Shown: positions 32,299-45,490, counted from the stretch's first letter. The stretch: 64,000 bases of DNA from Isoetes taiwanensis (GCA_021234155.1 JAJEKV010000061.1:1701950-1765949), one strand, 5' to 3'. Numbers and translations: made by a program. The notes: a model not told the origin generated them from the letters alone.

Positions 32299-35200
32299 TT
32301 AACCTTTCGACTGATCAGCAATAAATCTCTCAAATTGCAATCTGTCATGGTCATCAAGTACATATGTTCCGATTTTTGGCTTGTAAGTTAGATTAGCCAA
32401 AGCAATGACGAAATCTAATGATATCATATTGCTTTGTCCGACAAAGGTCAAATGTGTACCAACTTCTTTTCCAGAATTATGCAAGTTATACCATGCCAAG
32501 TTAAGTTCAACCAAATAAGAAGGTCCGAACTTCGGATCAATTGGCTCCCTACTTTCTTTCCATCCTCTACCAATCTTCTTTTCGAATACTAATTATCCTA
32601 CCCAAGTACCAAGTTGCCTTCAAAACCTCATGCTTTCCCTTAACTTGACATGCCTTGGCTTCCACCTCAAAGAAAACTGCACAATCAGATCCAATGCCAA
32701 GAGCAGTGGCTGCATTAATTTCCTTATTCCTTACATCCATTTGCAAAACATGATTTTTCACTTTGGTTAATCTATCCTTGGAGAGCCAAGGATTTCCATT
32801 AAGCTGGCTGACAAGAGTGGACTTGCATACTTCTTTATTGTCTATCAGCACACATCTTTCAACTTTCACTATTTCTGACTGCTCGGTCTCATCCACCATG
32901 TCATCAAATGTATGTCTCAATTCCATCTTTGCTGTTATTTCCTCAATGTCTTCTACAAATTGAGCACACTGACAAGAGCACTGCGACAACATCCTCTTCA
33001 TGTTCCACTTCAGCCCGACTGTCTCATCTTCACACTCCATCAATCAAGCTGTTGGAAGTATTTCTTGTCAAAATAATCCTCATGCTTCCAAGGATGAGTC
33101 CACCATGTGTCAACTCCCTTCTCTTCAAAGAAATGCCAACTTTCAAACACATCTCTTGTGCTTCTCTCATTCCTTCTTTTAAAAGCACCGTAATTTTTGT
33201 GCGAATTGTCAACTGTGCTATAATTTCCTAAATCACAAGTCACCTCTATACCATCAGAACCTGCCTTCTTCTCTAAAACATGCCAGATGTTTTCTTGCTT
33301 CAAATGTGTGGCAGGGAACAACAATTTCCCGAGCGCTTGAAACTCTGCCACTCTATTCAAAGCATTTGTTTGTTTTTCGGCAGTGTGTTTTTGTGTAGGA
33401 CCTTTCATTTTGGATCATGCCTCCCACCTTACTAAAGAAATTTTCACAACAGTCTGAACCCGTGCCACTCAAGGGAACAGAAATGCCAATGCAATTTTCA
33501 CTGAAAAACTTGATCAACAAAACAGCAAAATGGCATGACAATTGTATATCAAGGAATGTCTCACGGCTGATGAAGTTTTGCTTCAAAGTGTGCGTTGGAT
33601 GCCTTATTATCCACAACCTCCATAGCCTAAGAAAACAAAAAACATAACAACTCTTGTGAGAAACAAGAAACCATCACAAACATAAACTCAATAATTACCT
33701 TAAGAAGAATGAGATCAGAGATCTTTGCCTTGACCGCGATCCCACAGGTCCATATGCGGTGATAAGAATATGTCAATGTATAAGGCCACAACGAAATGTA
33801 GGTTTCAGTTCCTAAAGTCCGCATTGGAGGAGAATTAGATGGATCTCGTGGTGTCACGTAGACAAGATTGAACCTTCCGGTGAAGCAATCCGTTGTGCTT
33901 GCCCTCCAATTTTATGCATCCTTCCTTTCTACATCTCCAAGTTGAAGGCCATGCTCTCCTTGGAATGCATGGAATACGTGCCAAATGTCATTCAATGTGA
34001 CAAGATCTTCTCCTAAAAACAGCCTCCTTGCTGCATTATCTAGTGGATTGATTAGTTTCTTTCCGTTGTGTATAAAATCTTGATCATGCAAGCCTTGAAT
34101 GCTGCCATCATTCCTCTTTGCTGCAGAAAAAACCCAACCTTCCCACTGGATTGCAAATTTTGTTCCTGCATCCTTCAATTTTGTGTAATCTTCCATCATG
34201 CAACACCGTCTACGTGCATCTCCATCCGAGCTATGGCCAATTAATGGCCCCAAAACTGTCCTCAAATTCTTGTCCCACGAACTTCAATTTCTTCCCATTG
34301 AGCTTTCCGGGCTTTACTATCAAACTTGTTGCATGTAAGTTGTATGGCTAGGACAAGCTTCTAAGACGGCGTGCATGCAATGGATTTACAATGAAAACAC
34401 GAGCATAGTGTGCTATCATATTCTTCTCAAAAGCATCAACTATCTTCTTGTAGCCTCATCACCACTTCCAACCTTCTGATAAAAGCTTGGTTCACATGCA
34501 TGGTTCTCCAAGACGCCACAAAAACCCTATTAAGCGGTCTTCTTTTTGCATTCCGATATCTGAGACCTCTTTATGACTGCCTCTCATCTTACGCAACAAG
34601 GTGGGAACACATCCGACTTTCAAGTCAAGGGCTGCCATGTGCCTGGCATATATGTTTGCCAAATGAATAAATGTTTCCTCCACTATGCCAACCCTATAAG
34701 TAAAATTTTTCCTAGTGGACGCATTGTGGTTGATAGACTAGGACCCGAGGAAATTTAGGGTCAAAAAATTATGCATCCTCCTTCCACCCCATATTCTAAT
34801 GGTCTCAAACAACTCTTTGGTTGTCCAGTTGTAACGTCTCTTATGTCACGGTCTTATGACATTTTGAGCAATGTCGGTGAGAAAGTTCCACGGGGGCTGG
34901 TTTACCATCAAATTTTTCCTTGTGAGTGAGCCTCTCTTATATCATTGCAAAACTTGCGCACATCTTTTCGATTCATGGACTCCTCAAACTTCCTCGTAGA
35001 GATCTGACCTTCCTGAGACAAAGCTACATTCTTTATCTTTGAGAAAGTCAATTCTTTCTTCAATAACCTATTTTCAAGCCTGCTGTCTTTGGCCATTTTT
35101 TGCAGTTCGGTGTATGTGAGGAAATCTACCCTTGTACAAGTCTTTGTATCACGCTGACCTCTCTCTATTTTTTTCTCATCTTGTCTGTATACTCTCATAC

Positions 35201-36811
35201 GGAAGTCCCTCTCTTTGGGAATTGCTGCACAATAAGAACATTGGAAGTTTGGAAAGCTTTTACTATCTAAACTCACTCTGCAGCACCTCACATGCCGTAA
35301 TGTTCCATTGACCTCAACCACCTCGTCACCTAACTGGAACTTTGCTGCTATCTTTGGTTCAGAGTACCAAGATTGACCTGCCTTGGAATCATCTAGAAAA
35401 GGCCTCAAGTCCCTCTTCTTTGTGCCATACCTATATTCTAGTTGCCAGAAACCCCAACATAGTAAACCCAAACACTCATTTCCTGCTTTATTTAATTGTT
35501 TTATGACAACAATGAAACAAACAGGAAGAAAAAAATCATACATCTCGCATGCAAAGATAAATGAGACTATGAAATACTAAAGTTGCTACAATAAACTTAC
35601 TTGAAGAACTCGCACTTGTCTCGGCGTCACAAATGCTTGTAGGAGCTGGAGCACACAACAAAATGTAAAGCATAATGTTAACGGGGCAGATTTATGTGCA
35701 ACACTAAATTATACAATACTTTGTTACCTTTGATGAAATAGGAAAGCATGCTTTTTTGCCCAGGTCCATTAACTTCCTTTGCTGGCCTGCCAACCCTTTT
35801 TGATTCATTGGACCTGTTCTCCTTCTTTTGTTGGGCAGCAACATGTCTATTACTTTTAATGTGCTCCTTCATATTGTCAACTACATCCCCTCTCTCTGGA
35901 AATAGAAGAAGAGCCCTGTTGCATGTCATACAAGTAATACAAATGTCTTCCCTCTTTGCATAGCCTCCTATGCTGTCCTGAAACAGCTCAAACCTCACTT
36001 GATATTGCTCAATAAAAGGGGCAACCGTTGTTGACATGCAAAGCTCTACTGCTGCCCTATTTTCAGCCACAACAAGTTCATTGGTTTGAGTATTTGATTC
36101 AACATCTGGAAAAGGTTGAGGACCTTGTCTATGCTTAAGGAAGTTGTCTTTGTGCTCTTTGGTTTCCAAGTGTCGGGCTGTAAAATTATACATCATATCT
36201 TCTCCCCCTTTACCATACTTCAAGTCACATTCTACACACCACAAGCTGAAAACTGCCACTCCATTAACATCCATGGACATAAGCTCAAATCGATCTGTTT
36301 TACCTCGATTCTTCATCTTCATTTTATACTTTCTAAACGCATGTTTCCACCTATTTGTTGCAGCTGTAGAGGCCTTCTTAGATAGCAACCTTGCAAATTC
36401 AGGCTCCTCACAAGTTGCACTAGAACCGTCACTGCCTTTGTCAGTGCCAGCTGCCCCTGCTGGATCACTTGTATAATCATCTACATTAATGTCTTCCTCA
36501 ACCTCCTGAATGACTAGTCTTCGTCTTTTCTTGGGATGATCTTCAATTTCTAAATGCACATTTGGATCTTCACAACCTGTTACCTTTATAAGAATCTGGT
36601 CTCCTGTAAACTTATGCCTCCCTTCTTGCTTCTTGGAAAGTGGCAACTTCTTTTCACCAAGAAAAGCAAATGTCTTTCCTTCTAACTGCTCCAAACCGTC
36701 CAGCTCCAACTCACATCTCAAATCAGCAAATGAGTAGTTGTTTTCACTCACGACAAAACCAATCTGAGTAAACTTCGCCATTCCCGGAATCAACACAAAC
36801 CACCACTTCAC
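32299..36811 (-). pseudogene. Transposase-like gene of the DNA transposon, multi-exon, frameshifted
   Basis: Exon 1, 36811-35728: basic region KKRRR; Cys/His cluster LWCVEC...HLETKEH; second C2H2-type cluster CMTC...HIKSNRH; ends AAAG|GTAACA. Exon 2, 35645-35601 (45 nt), is bounded by CTCCAG and GTAAGT. Exon 3 begins 35482 after AAAGCAG. All three are phase 1 and join in frame. Exon 3 has CSYCAAIP and a coiled part, then breaks near 34917 (one extra T in a T run, + strand). A further one-base break lies near 34743, and more follow. Later blocks: IGHSSDGDARRR (near 34240), DFIHNGKKLINPLD (near 34050), LSCHFAVLLIKF and GSDCCENFFSK (near 33500), and a C-terminal part to 32299. The LGHSSDGD...KLINPLD...SCHFAV...FFSK order recalls uncharacterised transposon proteins of invertebrates and lower plants. 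Likely inactive, unless the breaks are sequencing errors. Confidence 0.7.
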
Positions 36812-37410
36812 GTTCCATTGACATGGCTTTACAAAGCACCTACTGATTAAAAATTTTGTTTAAGAAACAATAAATCTGAGATGTACATAGAAATAACAAA
36901 CCACCAGGGTACCTCAAACGAGCAGGGTTGCTTTTTATGCTCTCTTGTCTGCCTAGATAAGGAAGAAACTTGCTTTAACCTGCAAAATGAAACTCACAAG
37001 ATTGTCACAAGAGAGTCAAAGGAAATCGAAAATGGATGGAAGAATAGACGATTGGCTGCATTCTATAAACCAAATGTTGCAAAATTTATGAACGTAGGGT
37101 CTATAAACCTTGAAGATCTGTAAAAACTTCCACGAAAATTTCATCCAATGTCTACAAATTCGTCCACGGTTAAGAATTTCGTCCACCAAATTGCCAAGAA
37201 CAGAAGACCCGTCCAAGATTAAGCTTGTGTCTTCACCATACACCCCTAGAAGGATCCATACGGGAGCGCCATCTCCCGCTCGACCACCTCTACCGTACAA
37301 CAAACGGAGGTAGGTGGGAAAATTCGTATGGCAACCAGGCCGTACACGGACCCCTAACCCAATAAAAAATACCCCTACCAGTCACGAAGGTGGTTTGTAC
37401 GTGTTGTTCA

Positions 37411-37426
37411 AGGTGAAGCCCCCTTG
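37411..37426 (+). repeat. Right terminal inverted repeat
   Basis: AGGTGAAGCCCCCTTG, inverse of the left end with three mismatches. Confidence 0.85.
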
Positions 37427-37434
37427 TTGTAACC
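37427..37434 (+). repeat. Target site duplication, right (TTGTAACC)
   Basis: Same as 30497-30504. Confidence 0.85.
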
Positions 37435-38785
37435 TTGTATTTTTACAATAAAAAAGATGCAATTTTCAACATGAAGTCTATATTCTCAATCTGTCTTTAT
37501 TGTATAAAATAACTAAGTCATAAAATAATTATGTAATTGAAATATTGAGAATTATACTCATGATATGATTTAGGTTCTCCTTAAAAGGAAGGCTGTGGCC
37601 TAGTAATGGCTTTAATGGCAGCCACTTCTTAAATATTGGTTTTTTCTGTATAAAGTTGGGCTTTGATGGACGTTGAAGGCCTTGTCGAACTGATGTTGGT
37701 GCCTAAGATAAAACTCTGGCCTATTTTGTTACAAAAAGAGGTCTGATTTTGTTTTCAACAGAAAATTGTGCTTTTGTACACAACACTCTAGTTGATATTA
37801 GCTTGGAAAGAAAGGGTAATTAATGGCTCTCGGATGCTTTTGTCGGCACTTTTGCGGGCTAAATAAAATAGCTTACCAATAGATGCAAAAGGTTTTTAGC
37901 CAAAATATTACTTGGTTGGAGCATTTGATGATCTTTGCAGATGGTTCATGTGCTAGACATAATGCTTGGTCTACAACATTACTACAAATAAGACAAGGTG
38001 TTCTTTTTTGCTTCATGGCAAGGGCAAAGATCTACTACGTGTTCTTATCAACAAACTTCATTCTATTTAGAATTTAAACTCTCTTTTGAGTATTCTATAT
38101 GCACTCTGTATCTTGCATTCTATATTTGGACTCACAAATACTACTATAAGCGTTATGCATGATTCAAGCTATCTCTTTAAGAACTCTTAAAATGTATTTG
38201 GATGTGACATGTAAGATATTGAATGGATAATATGCTTACAAGATATGCTAGATTCCACAGATATGCTTACAAGATATGCATGATTCCAAGAAATGTACTA
38301 GATAGCATATACCTATCTACTTGGTATGTCAGGTTTTTCAAAAATTATAGAATGGAACTAAAGAAGTGACTACGATTCCAGAAAAAATTCTAAGTAGGTT
38401 GGAAATGTTTATACGCAAAGATGAAAATCAAGTTGAGGAAGCTTAAAATGATAAGAATGTTACGCTCTATGTTATGAATTGATATTGTTGGACTTTATGC
38501 AATAGAATAAATTATCAAGGAAACAGCTAGATTTGGGACTAAGAAATTAGTTCTCGTCTAATGGTAGTACTTGAGATCATTTGAGACGTTTAAAATGTTA
38601 CTATTCCATTGTAAGTGTAATATGATAAAACTGTTATGCTATACTATAAATTTGATGATGATTATCAAGGTTGCCAGCTAGGTTTGGGACTAAGAAATTA
38701 GTTCTCGTCTAATGGTAATGCTTGAGATCATAAGGGAAATTTAAAATGATATTATTCCACTTTCCTTTTCTTGTTAATGTCACCT

Positions 38786-38913
38786 CAGGGCAAAAGGATA
38801 CAATTGGTGATCAGTGATAAACTGAGAGACCCAATGTACCTTTTGGCCCTTGCACATTTACCGTTTTCACGCTAATTGTGTATTGATTGGCTGCAGGTAC
38901 GGGTTCTCTCCTC
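38786..38913 (+). ncRNA. Class II pseudoknot RNA, copy f
   Basis: Paired parts as in copy a. The hairpin loop reads TTTACCGTTTTCACGCTAAT, so only the unpaired loop has drifted. Confidence 0.7.
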
Positions 38914-39736
38914 TAATTGTCTCCATTTTGCTGTTAGAGTTGGCGTTAACGCGGAAGAGGATGGAATATGCTACATCAAGATTCAAAGTTTACTTTACAC
39001 TTCATACTTTCAAATTCAAAACTTCATAGTTGTAAGATTTAAGTTAAGATTTAAGCTTATAGTTGTAAGATTGATTACCTTATACTTTCAAATTCAAAAA
39101 CGGTATGTACAAATTGGATATGCTAATATGGAAATGATGATATGAATTATTTTACTCAAGATTTTTATTTTTGGATATTTTTCAATATAGTAAATTATAT
39201 GGGCTAAGGTTTGTAGAGTGCCTGATGTGGCCTGGCCTAAAAAACCAGGGTGGATATTGGGATAAGTGATCTTGCCTTGAACAAGGTTCTTTTAATGTAA
39301 TTGTTTGCATAACTGTGACTGTAGTCTTGGCAAGAACATGTACGAAGAAGAAATTGTGACTTCCACTTGCTGGAGTTATCTGGCAAACGCATCACTTCTA
39401 CAAACCAGGTTAGTTTGAATATTATTGCTTTTGGACAGTAAAATAGGTTCTGCTACCATATGCTATGGTAAATGGCCCATAGCCTATTATGATATAGTGT
39501 TTTATACTATATCAGTCATCCATGGTACTTAAGGCCCACTGTGCCTCATGTACTTCAAGATTTTAAAACCCTGACATTTTGTTGGGTCTTGAACTAGTCC
39601 ATTGTACTAGTTCTTGAATTATCTGCTATTGCGGATATGGTATTTGGTCCAATGCACCTTATACTAATAAGATAAAGATGATATAATAATTTGATGCTGA
39701 TTGAAAGATTCTTTGAATCTGTTTTTCTTCTGGTGT

Positions 39737-39824
39737 AAGGAAGTAGGACCCCTCTTTTTATAGGGGGGGTCCTGCTTTCCTTATAAAAAGAGGAGTCCTA
39801 CATCCCGAGGGAGGGATTGTGGGA
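39737..39824 (+). ncRNA. 3' terminal hairpins
   Basis: GTAGGACCCC with GGGGGGGTCCTGC, then CATCCCGAGGGAGGGATTG and GTGGGA before the GAA tail. Confidence 0.7.
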
Positions 39825-39925
39825 GAAGAAGAAGAAGAAGAAGAAGAAGAAGAAGAAGAAGAAGAAGAAGAAGAAGAAGAAGAAGAAGAAGAAGAAGAAG
39901 AAGAAGAAGAAGAAGAAGAAGAAGA
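39825..39925 (+). repeat. (GAA)n tail
   Basis: About 33 units, ending in the 16-bp palindrome AAGAGAATATTCTCTT. Confidence 0.98.
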
Positions 39926-40236
39926 GAATATTCTCTTCTTGATTCCTTAATCTGCCCAAAGCTATTTATTTTCTAAGAGATTTGGAACTTCATATTGTTG
40001 GTATAGTCACAAAAATATGGTATTGATGACCACCTTATACATGGGAATGTTGTGGTTTTTGAAAGCGTGAATTTGTATTGTGATCCATTCTCAACATAGG
40101 TATCTTACTTTGGAAATTGCCTAAAATCTATTTCAAGAGATTTTGAAGGCATGATATTCTGCAAATGGACGAGAATTCCACCTAATGTGTAAGGGAGAAT
40201 TTATGGTTACCTTAGGGGGCCAAATTTCCTCATAAT
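39926..40236 (+). mobile_element. 311-bp mini-unit
   Basis: A unit-type 5' end (GAATATTCTCTTCTTGATTCC) is followed by about 300 bp of non-coding sequence and a short GAAGAAGAA (40237-40247), after which a new unit 5' end begins. It has neither pseudoknot nor A-box. Confidence 0.4.
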
Positions 40237-40836
40237 GAAGAAGAAGAGAATATTCTATTTTGATTCTGTAAATCATTGGAAAGAGAAAAGAAAATCCAGA
40301 TCTCGACATGTCCCAAAACATAATGTGGGCATGCTTGCATGTAATATTTTATAACAAATGGTTTAATAGGATTTCCCTATAAAAAGATTATGCATATGAA
40401 AAAGAACAAGATATGGTTTAGTAGGATTTTCCTATACACAACGCTTATGCAAAGATATTAAATGCTTTGAAATGTTTATGGTTGTACGTGGATACACGTG
40501 AAAGAAAAGGAGAGATATGTAGTTGTTACATGGTTTCACTTTTATGAAAAAGCAAAAAGCTCTTTTAAAGTATTCGGGACTACTTTGAAATAAGCAAAGA
40601 AGCCCTTTCAAAATTGGCACTTTGCACTTGACATCGTTTGTGGGGCCGTTAGCGTATATGGCAAAAGCTTGAGATACAAAGACATAGCAACAATAAAAGA
40701 GCCGATGGCATCTTTTACATCTTGGACGCAATTGTGGCACAAAAATTAATTGTGAGAAACATTAAGTACATTGTTGGAAATAGATTTAGGGCATATATGC
40801 CCTATTTCGTTAAGAGGCAAGATAGCCGAGAAGCCT

Positions 40837-40845
40837 GGCGCCAAA
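40837..40845. promoter_or_regulatory. E2F-consensus site GGCGCCAAA
   Basis: GGCGCCAAAATGGCCGCC. The downstream GGCCG flank matches the sites at 8194 and 44199. Confidence 0.4.
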
Positions 40846-42645
40846 ATGGCCGCCTGAATGACTTGGTGCAGCCAACAAATATCATGTTGCATGGCTTTGT
40901 TACAAATGGATATGCTCTTAGAATGGCTCTCATGCCGTAGTGAAAATGTAGTTTGTTGTTTGTTTCATTTGCTCTAAAATAGAGTATCCGACGGATATAT
41001 AGATCCGGGCAACAAAGATTAAACGGCTTCTATAGCGAGAATCGCCTAAACATGGCCCTTTTAAGCCCGTGTATCGATCCGGGTCTTGATCTTCTTTCTC
41101 TGGCGGAAACCGGATGCGAGAGATGGGGATATATCATGTGCCATACAGTGCCGGGCGCCTAAACAACCGGGCCCATATTACACCTTGTTATAGTACGAGG
41201 GGATCGGAAAATGCAAATCGATGCCATACACGGTTCTTCCTTGCACAAAGATAAGCTTTTGTTATTTGATATTTCCATATCCGCATGTTGTAGCAAAAAA
41301 CATGTTGAGAATCGATAGAAATACTTGCTTTTTTGGGATGATCCTTGCTTAAAATGGCACCGCCAAATTCGTTTTGCCGGGATATGGCCAAAAAGAGGTC
41401 CGGCTTGTGGCTATGAAGATATGGCCAAAAAGAGGTCCGGCTTGTGGCTATGAAGATGCTTCACAAGAAAACGAGCTTTAATGGCGACCACTTCTTAAAT
41501 ATTGGTTTTTCGTATAAAGTTGGGCTTTGATGGACGTTGAAGGCCTTGTCGAACCCCGATGTTGGTGCCTAAGATAAAACTCGGCCTATTTTGTTACAAA
41601 AAGAGGTCTGATTTTGTTTTCAACGTAAAAATTGTGCTTTTGTACACAACACTCTAGTTGATATTAGCTTGGAAAGAAAGGGTAATTAATGGCTCTCGGA
41701 TGCTTTTTGTCGGCACTTTTGGGCTAAATAAAATAGCTTACCAATAGATGCAAAAAGGTTTTTTTAAAATATTACTTGGTTGGAGCATTTGATGATCTTT
41801 GCGGTAGTTCATGTGCTAGACATAATGCTTGGTCTACAACATTACTACAGCGCACAAGGTGTTCTTTTTGCTTCATGGCAAGAAGAGCGTCTACTACAGG
41901 TTCTTATCAACAAACTTCATTCTATTTAGAATTTAAACTCTCTTTTGAGTATTCTATATGCACTCTGTATCTTGCATTCTATATTTGGACTCACAAATAC
42001 TACTATAAACGTTATGCATGATTCAAGCTATCTCTTTAAGAACTCTTAAAATGTATTTGGATGTGACATGTAAGATATTGAATGGATAATATGCTTACAA
42101 GATATGCTAGATTCCACAGATATGCTTACAAGATATGCATGATTCCGCAAATGTACTAGATAGCATATACCTATCTACTTGGTATGTACAGTTTCTCAAA
42201 AATTATAGAATGGAACTAAAGAAGTGACTACGATTCCAGAAAAAATTCTAAGTAGGTTGGAAATGTTTATACGCAAAGATGAAAATCAAGTTGAGGAAGC
42301 TTAAAATGATAAGAATGTTACGCTCTATGTTATGAATTGATATTGTTGGACTTTATGCAATAGAATAAATTATCAAGGAAACAAATTTAGATTTGGGACT
42401 AAGAAATTAGTTCTCGTCTAATGGTAGTACTTGAGATCATTTGAGACGTTTAAAATGTTACTATTCCATTGTAAGTGTAATATGATAAAACTGTTATGCT
42501 ATACTATAAATTTGATGATGATTATCAAGGTTGCCAGCTAGGTTTGGGACTAAGAAATTAGTTCTCGTCTAATGGTAATGCTTGAGATCATAAGGGAAAT
42601 TTAAAATGATATTATTCCACTTTCCTTTTCTTGTTAATGTCACCT

Positions 42646-42775
42646 CAGGGCAAAAAGGATACAATTGGTGATCGGTGATAAACCGGAGAGACCCAATGTA
42701 CCTTTTTGCCCTTTGCACATTTACCGTTTTCACGCTAATTGTGTATTGATTGGTCTGCAGTGCGGGTTCTCTCCT
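42646..42775 (+). ncRNA. Class II pseudoknot RNA, copy g (altered at CAG/CTG sites)
   Basis: GATCAGTGATAAACTGAG of other copies reads GATCGGTGATAAACCGGAG here, and GGCTGCAGGTACGGG reads GGTCTGCAGTGCGGG. The changes sit on CAG and CTG triplets and disturb the stems, so I suspect base-calling error. Confidence 0.6.
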
Positions 42776-43210
42776 CTAATTGTCTCCATTTTGTTTGTTA
42801 GAGTTGGCGTTAACGCTAAGGAAGAGGATGGAATATGCTACATCAAGATTCAAAGTTTACTTTACACTTCATACTTTCAAATTCAAAACTTCATAGTTGT
42901 AAGATTTAAGTTAAGATTTAAGCTTATAGTTGTAAGATTGATTACCTTATACTTTCAAATTCAAAAACGTTATGTACAAATTGGATATGCTAATATGGAA
43001 ATGATGATATGAATTATTTTACTCAAGATTTTTATTTTTGGATATTTTTCAATATAGTAAATTATATGGGCTAAGGTTTGTAGAGTGCCTGATGTGGCCT
43101 GACCTAAAAAACCAGGGTGGATATTGGGATAAGTGATCTTGCCTTGAACAAGGTTCTTTTAATGTAATTGTTTGCATAACTGTGACTGTAGTCTTGGCAA
43201 GAACATGTAC

Positions 43211-43360
43211 GAAGAAGAAGAAGAAGAAGAAGAAGAAGAAGAAGAAGAAGAAGAAGAAGAAGAAGAAGAAGAAGAAGAAGAAGAAGAAGAAGAAGAAGAA
43301 GAAGAAGAAGAAGAAGAAGAAGAAGAAGAAGAAGAAGAAGAAGAAGAAGAAGAAGAAGAA
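43211..43360 (+). repeat. (GAA)n microsatellite
   Basis: 50 GAA units, followed by GAGGAGGAGGATATCCTC. Confidence 0.98.
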
Positions 43361-44198
43361 GAGGAGGAGGATATCCTCTTTTGATTCTTCAAATTATTGA
43401 AAAGAGAAAAGAAAATCCAAATGTCAACATGTCCCATAAATTAATGTGGGCAATGCTTGAATGTACCATATTATAACAGATGGTTTAATAGGATTTTCCT
43501 ATAAAACACTTAAGCATATGGAAAAGGATCAAAATATGGTTAATAAGATTTTTCTATATATGAAGCTTGTGCATACGAAAAGGAAAGATATTTAGTGCTT
43601 TGAAAGGTTTATGTACATGGCTTAATTTTTATTAAAAAGCAAAAACCTCTTTGAGGCATTTCTGGCATCGAAATGGATTAAAATTGTGAATGTGAAACAT
43701 GTGTTTGGCAAAGTACTAAGCCTAATATGCCCAAGACGCATCTTGGTGCCATAATTTGTCAAAGGTTGGTTTTGGCCTTTTACACTATATGTGAAAAAAA
43801 CATTGTTGCAATTTACACATAAAAGTGTGTATTGGTTGCTATTGGAAAATGAATGTAGCTGAAAAGCTATCCTTAAATTTCTAGTATAGTATAGACTAAG
43901 GAGAAAGCCTATGGGATTTTTCTATAATCTTGGGCATGCATTTGACTTTAAAGCATTCTTGACATGTGGCTCAACATGCAAGTGTATTTGCATGCTACTT
44001 TTTTTCTTAGCTTATGGGTTTTGTGCAAGCGCTCGCCAAAAAGCCAACTTGTTTGCAAAAAGCTAGGTGTAAACAATGGGCCTACATATGCTTGGAGAAG
44101 TTTCGTAATAGGCAAAAAGTTGGGTCTAACACAAAAGAAAAAGGTCCTTTTGTTTCGTCAAAAAATATTTCTGGTAAAAATGAGTTAGGGCTCAGAGT

Positions 44199-44207
44199 GG
44201 CGCCAAA
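44199..44207. promoter_or_regulatory. E2F-consensus site GGCGCCAAA
   Basis: GTGGCGCCAAAACGGCCGACC, about 1.15 kb upstream of the pseudoknot. Confidence 0.4.
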
Positions 44208-45360
44208 ACGGCCGACCAAAGGGCTAACCTTTTTTCTTTGAAACCAAATTTCAAGAGAGAGAGCGATCTGCACTTATCCGCACTATGAAGGCCAATTATC
44301 ATGCCAAGATGCCGAATTTGCTGCCAAATGGTTCATGGGAAGATCTGGCTATGAAGTACAGCCATGTGGAGTCGCTCCCTGCAAAATATGGCATGCCAAA
44401 TTTCGTTTTGCCTTATAAGGCTCTGCCAAGATGGATTCGACAACCCAAAATATGGTGCTCTATTCCTTGTCTGTGGTTGATAGCTCTAATATACATAAAA
44501 GCTGCCTTGATGCTGGAATAAAGCAGCTTATATTATGACAGAGCAAAAAAGGTATTTTGTGTTGCATGCTATTGGCATTCATTACCTTATTTATTGCTGT
44601 AAGATGGATCATAATGTGGCCATAGCGGGTTTTTGAAACAGGAAGTCAAATGGTTAAGCAAAGACAACCCACGACGGATGGGGAGCGCAAAAAACTTCGT
44701 GTTTTTATGCATAAAATATATTTCTGTCACATGATGTATAGAAATGTAATGCTATTCCTTTTAGGGATAAATTGTTTACTATATTTTACTTGCTCCAACA
44801 TGAATGCCTTGATCATAAACGTCCCGGTCTAAATGGCATGGTTCTTAATCAGCGATGTTTAAGCAACTAAGGCTACATGGGTTTTCTTGAACGAAAATAA
44901 ATGGGCTGAGTTTTCTAACTGCGAAAGCATGCAACTTGTTTGTTAAAATGGTTGCACACAGATAGGCATCTTTGTGATGTAAGTCTTATGCAGGATAATG
45001 ATTCACTAGTTTGTGTTATCTGATTAATACGACAGACCTGTATGTGCTAGGATGCTTGTAGCATGTCTAGGCATCAATTAGTTAAAAATGACCAATCGAT
45101 TTATTCTTACATGCTTGGATGCTTGTAGCACGTCTAGGCATATTATGTCTAAAGCAATAAGGTTTGCTGTTGTAGTTTAAAATGATAAAAATGTTAGGAT
45201 ATGCTATGAAATTGACTATGGTTATCAAGGTTGTCAGCTAGATTTGGGACTAAGAGATTAGTTCTCGTCTAATGGTAATGCTTGAGACCATAATGCTTGA
45301 GACCAATTGGTAAATTTAATATATTGTATTCCAGTTTCCTTTTCTTGTTAAATGTCACCT

Positions 45361-45490
45361 CAGGGCAAAAGGATACAATTGGTGATCAGTGATAAACTGA
45401 GAGACCCAATGTACCTTTTGGCCCTTGCATCGTTACCGGGATTACTGCTAACGTTTGCATGATTGGCTGCAGGTACGGGTTCTCTCCTCC
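45361..45490 (+). ncRNA. Class II pseudoknot RNA, copy h (variant loop)
   Basis: The 5' stems equal copy a, but the 3' hairpin reads GTTACCGGGATTACTGCTAACG...GGTAC, closer to class I. This intermediate supports homology of the two classes. Confidence 0.75.

Larger units (their letters stand above)
30505..37426 (-). mobile_element. 6.9-kb DNA transposon with 16-bp TIRs and 8-bp TSD
   Basis: The termini are imperfect inverted repeats (13 of 16 identical, core GGGGGCTTCACCT), flanked by an 8-bp direct repeat. It carries a minus-strand transposase-like gene (32299-36811), a plus-strand 94-codon ORF (31227-31511) and a subterminal 31-bp repeat (30860). 8-bp duplications occur in hAT, P and Zisupton-type elements; I cannot assign the superfamily. 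Non-coding parts: 30521-31120, 31712-32298 and 36900-37410. Confidence 0.85.
28430..37607 (+). mobile_element. Exon-1 carrying unit interrupted by a DNA transposon
   Basis: The left part 28430-30504 has a basic first exon (29225) and class I pseudoknot (30087). The right part 37427-37607 continues after the transposon and ends in an A-box-like TGTGGCCTAG before joining another unit. The interrupted sequence would read CTATTTGTAACCTTG. Bases 28430-29220 carry no recognised gene. Confidence 0.65.
37608..39824 (+). mobile_element. Unit with duplicated hairpin region, 5' truncated
   Basis: It starts inside a unit (CTTTAATGGCAGCCACTTC, homologous to 41476). Two copies of the GGGACTAA hairpin region (38535 and 38686, about 151 bp apart) precede the class II pseudoknot 38786-38913. 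A-box 39221, internal GAAGAAGAAA 39344, 3' hairpins 39737-39824. No supported gene. Confidence 0.75.
40247..43210 (+). mobile_element. Unit with duplicated hairpin region, A-box terminated
   Basis: 5' end GAATATTCTATTTTGATTC. E2F-type site 40837. Homologous to 37608-39344 from 41476 on, including the doubled hairpin (42395, 42546), class II pseudoknot 42646-42775 and A-box 43088. It ends directly in GAA. A 32-bp tandem duplication (ATATGGCCAAAAAGAGGTCC...) lies near 41382-41450. Many differences from its sister copy are CAG/CTG read as CG-type strings. Confidence 0.75.

Noticed and set aside
21165-43012. 89-115 codon frame recurring at 21165, 24501, 27832, 38876 and 42665
   Set aside because: It overlaps the class II RNA and is preserved only by recent duplication; constraint there follows RNA pairing and not codons.
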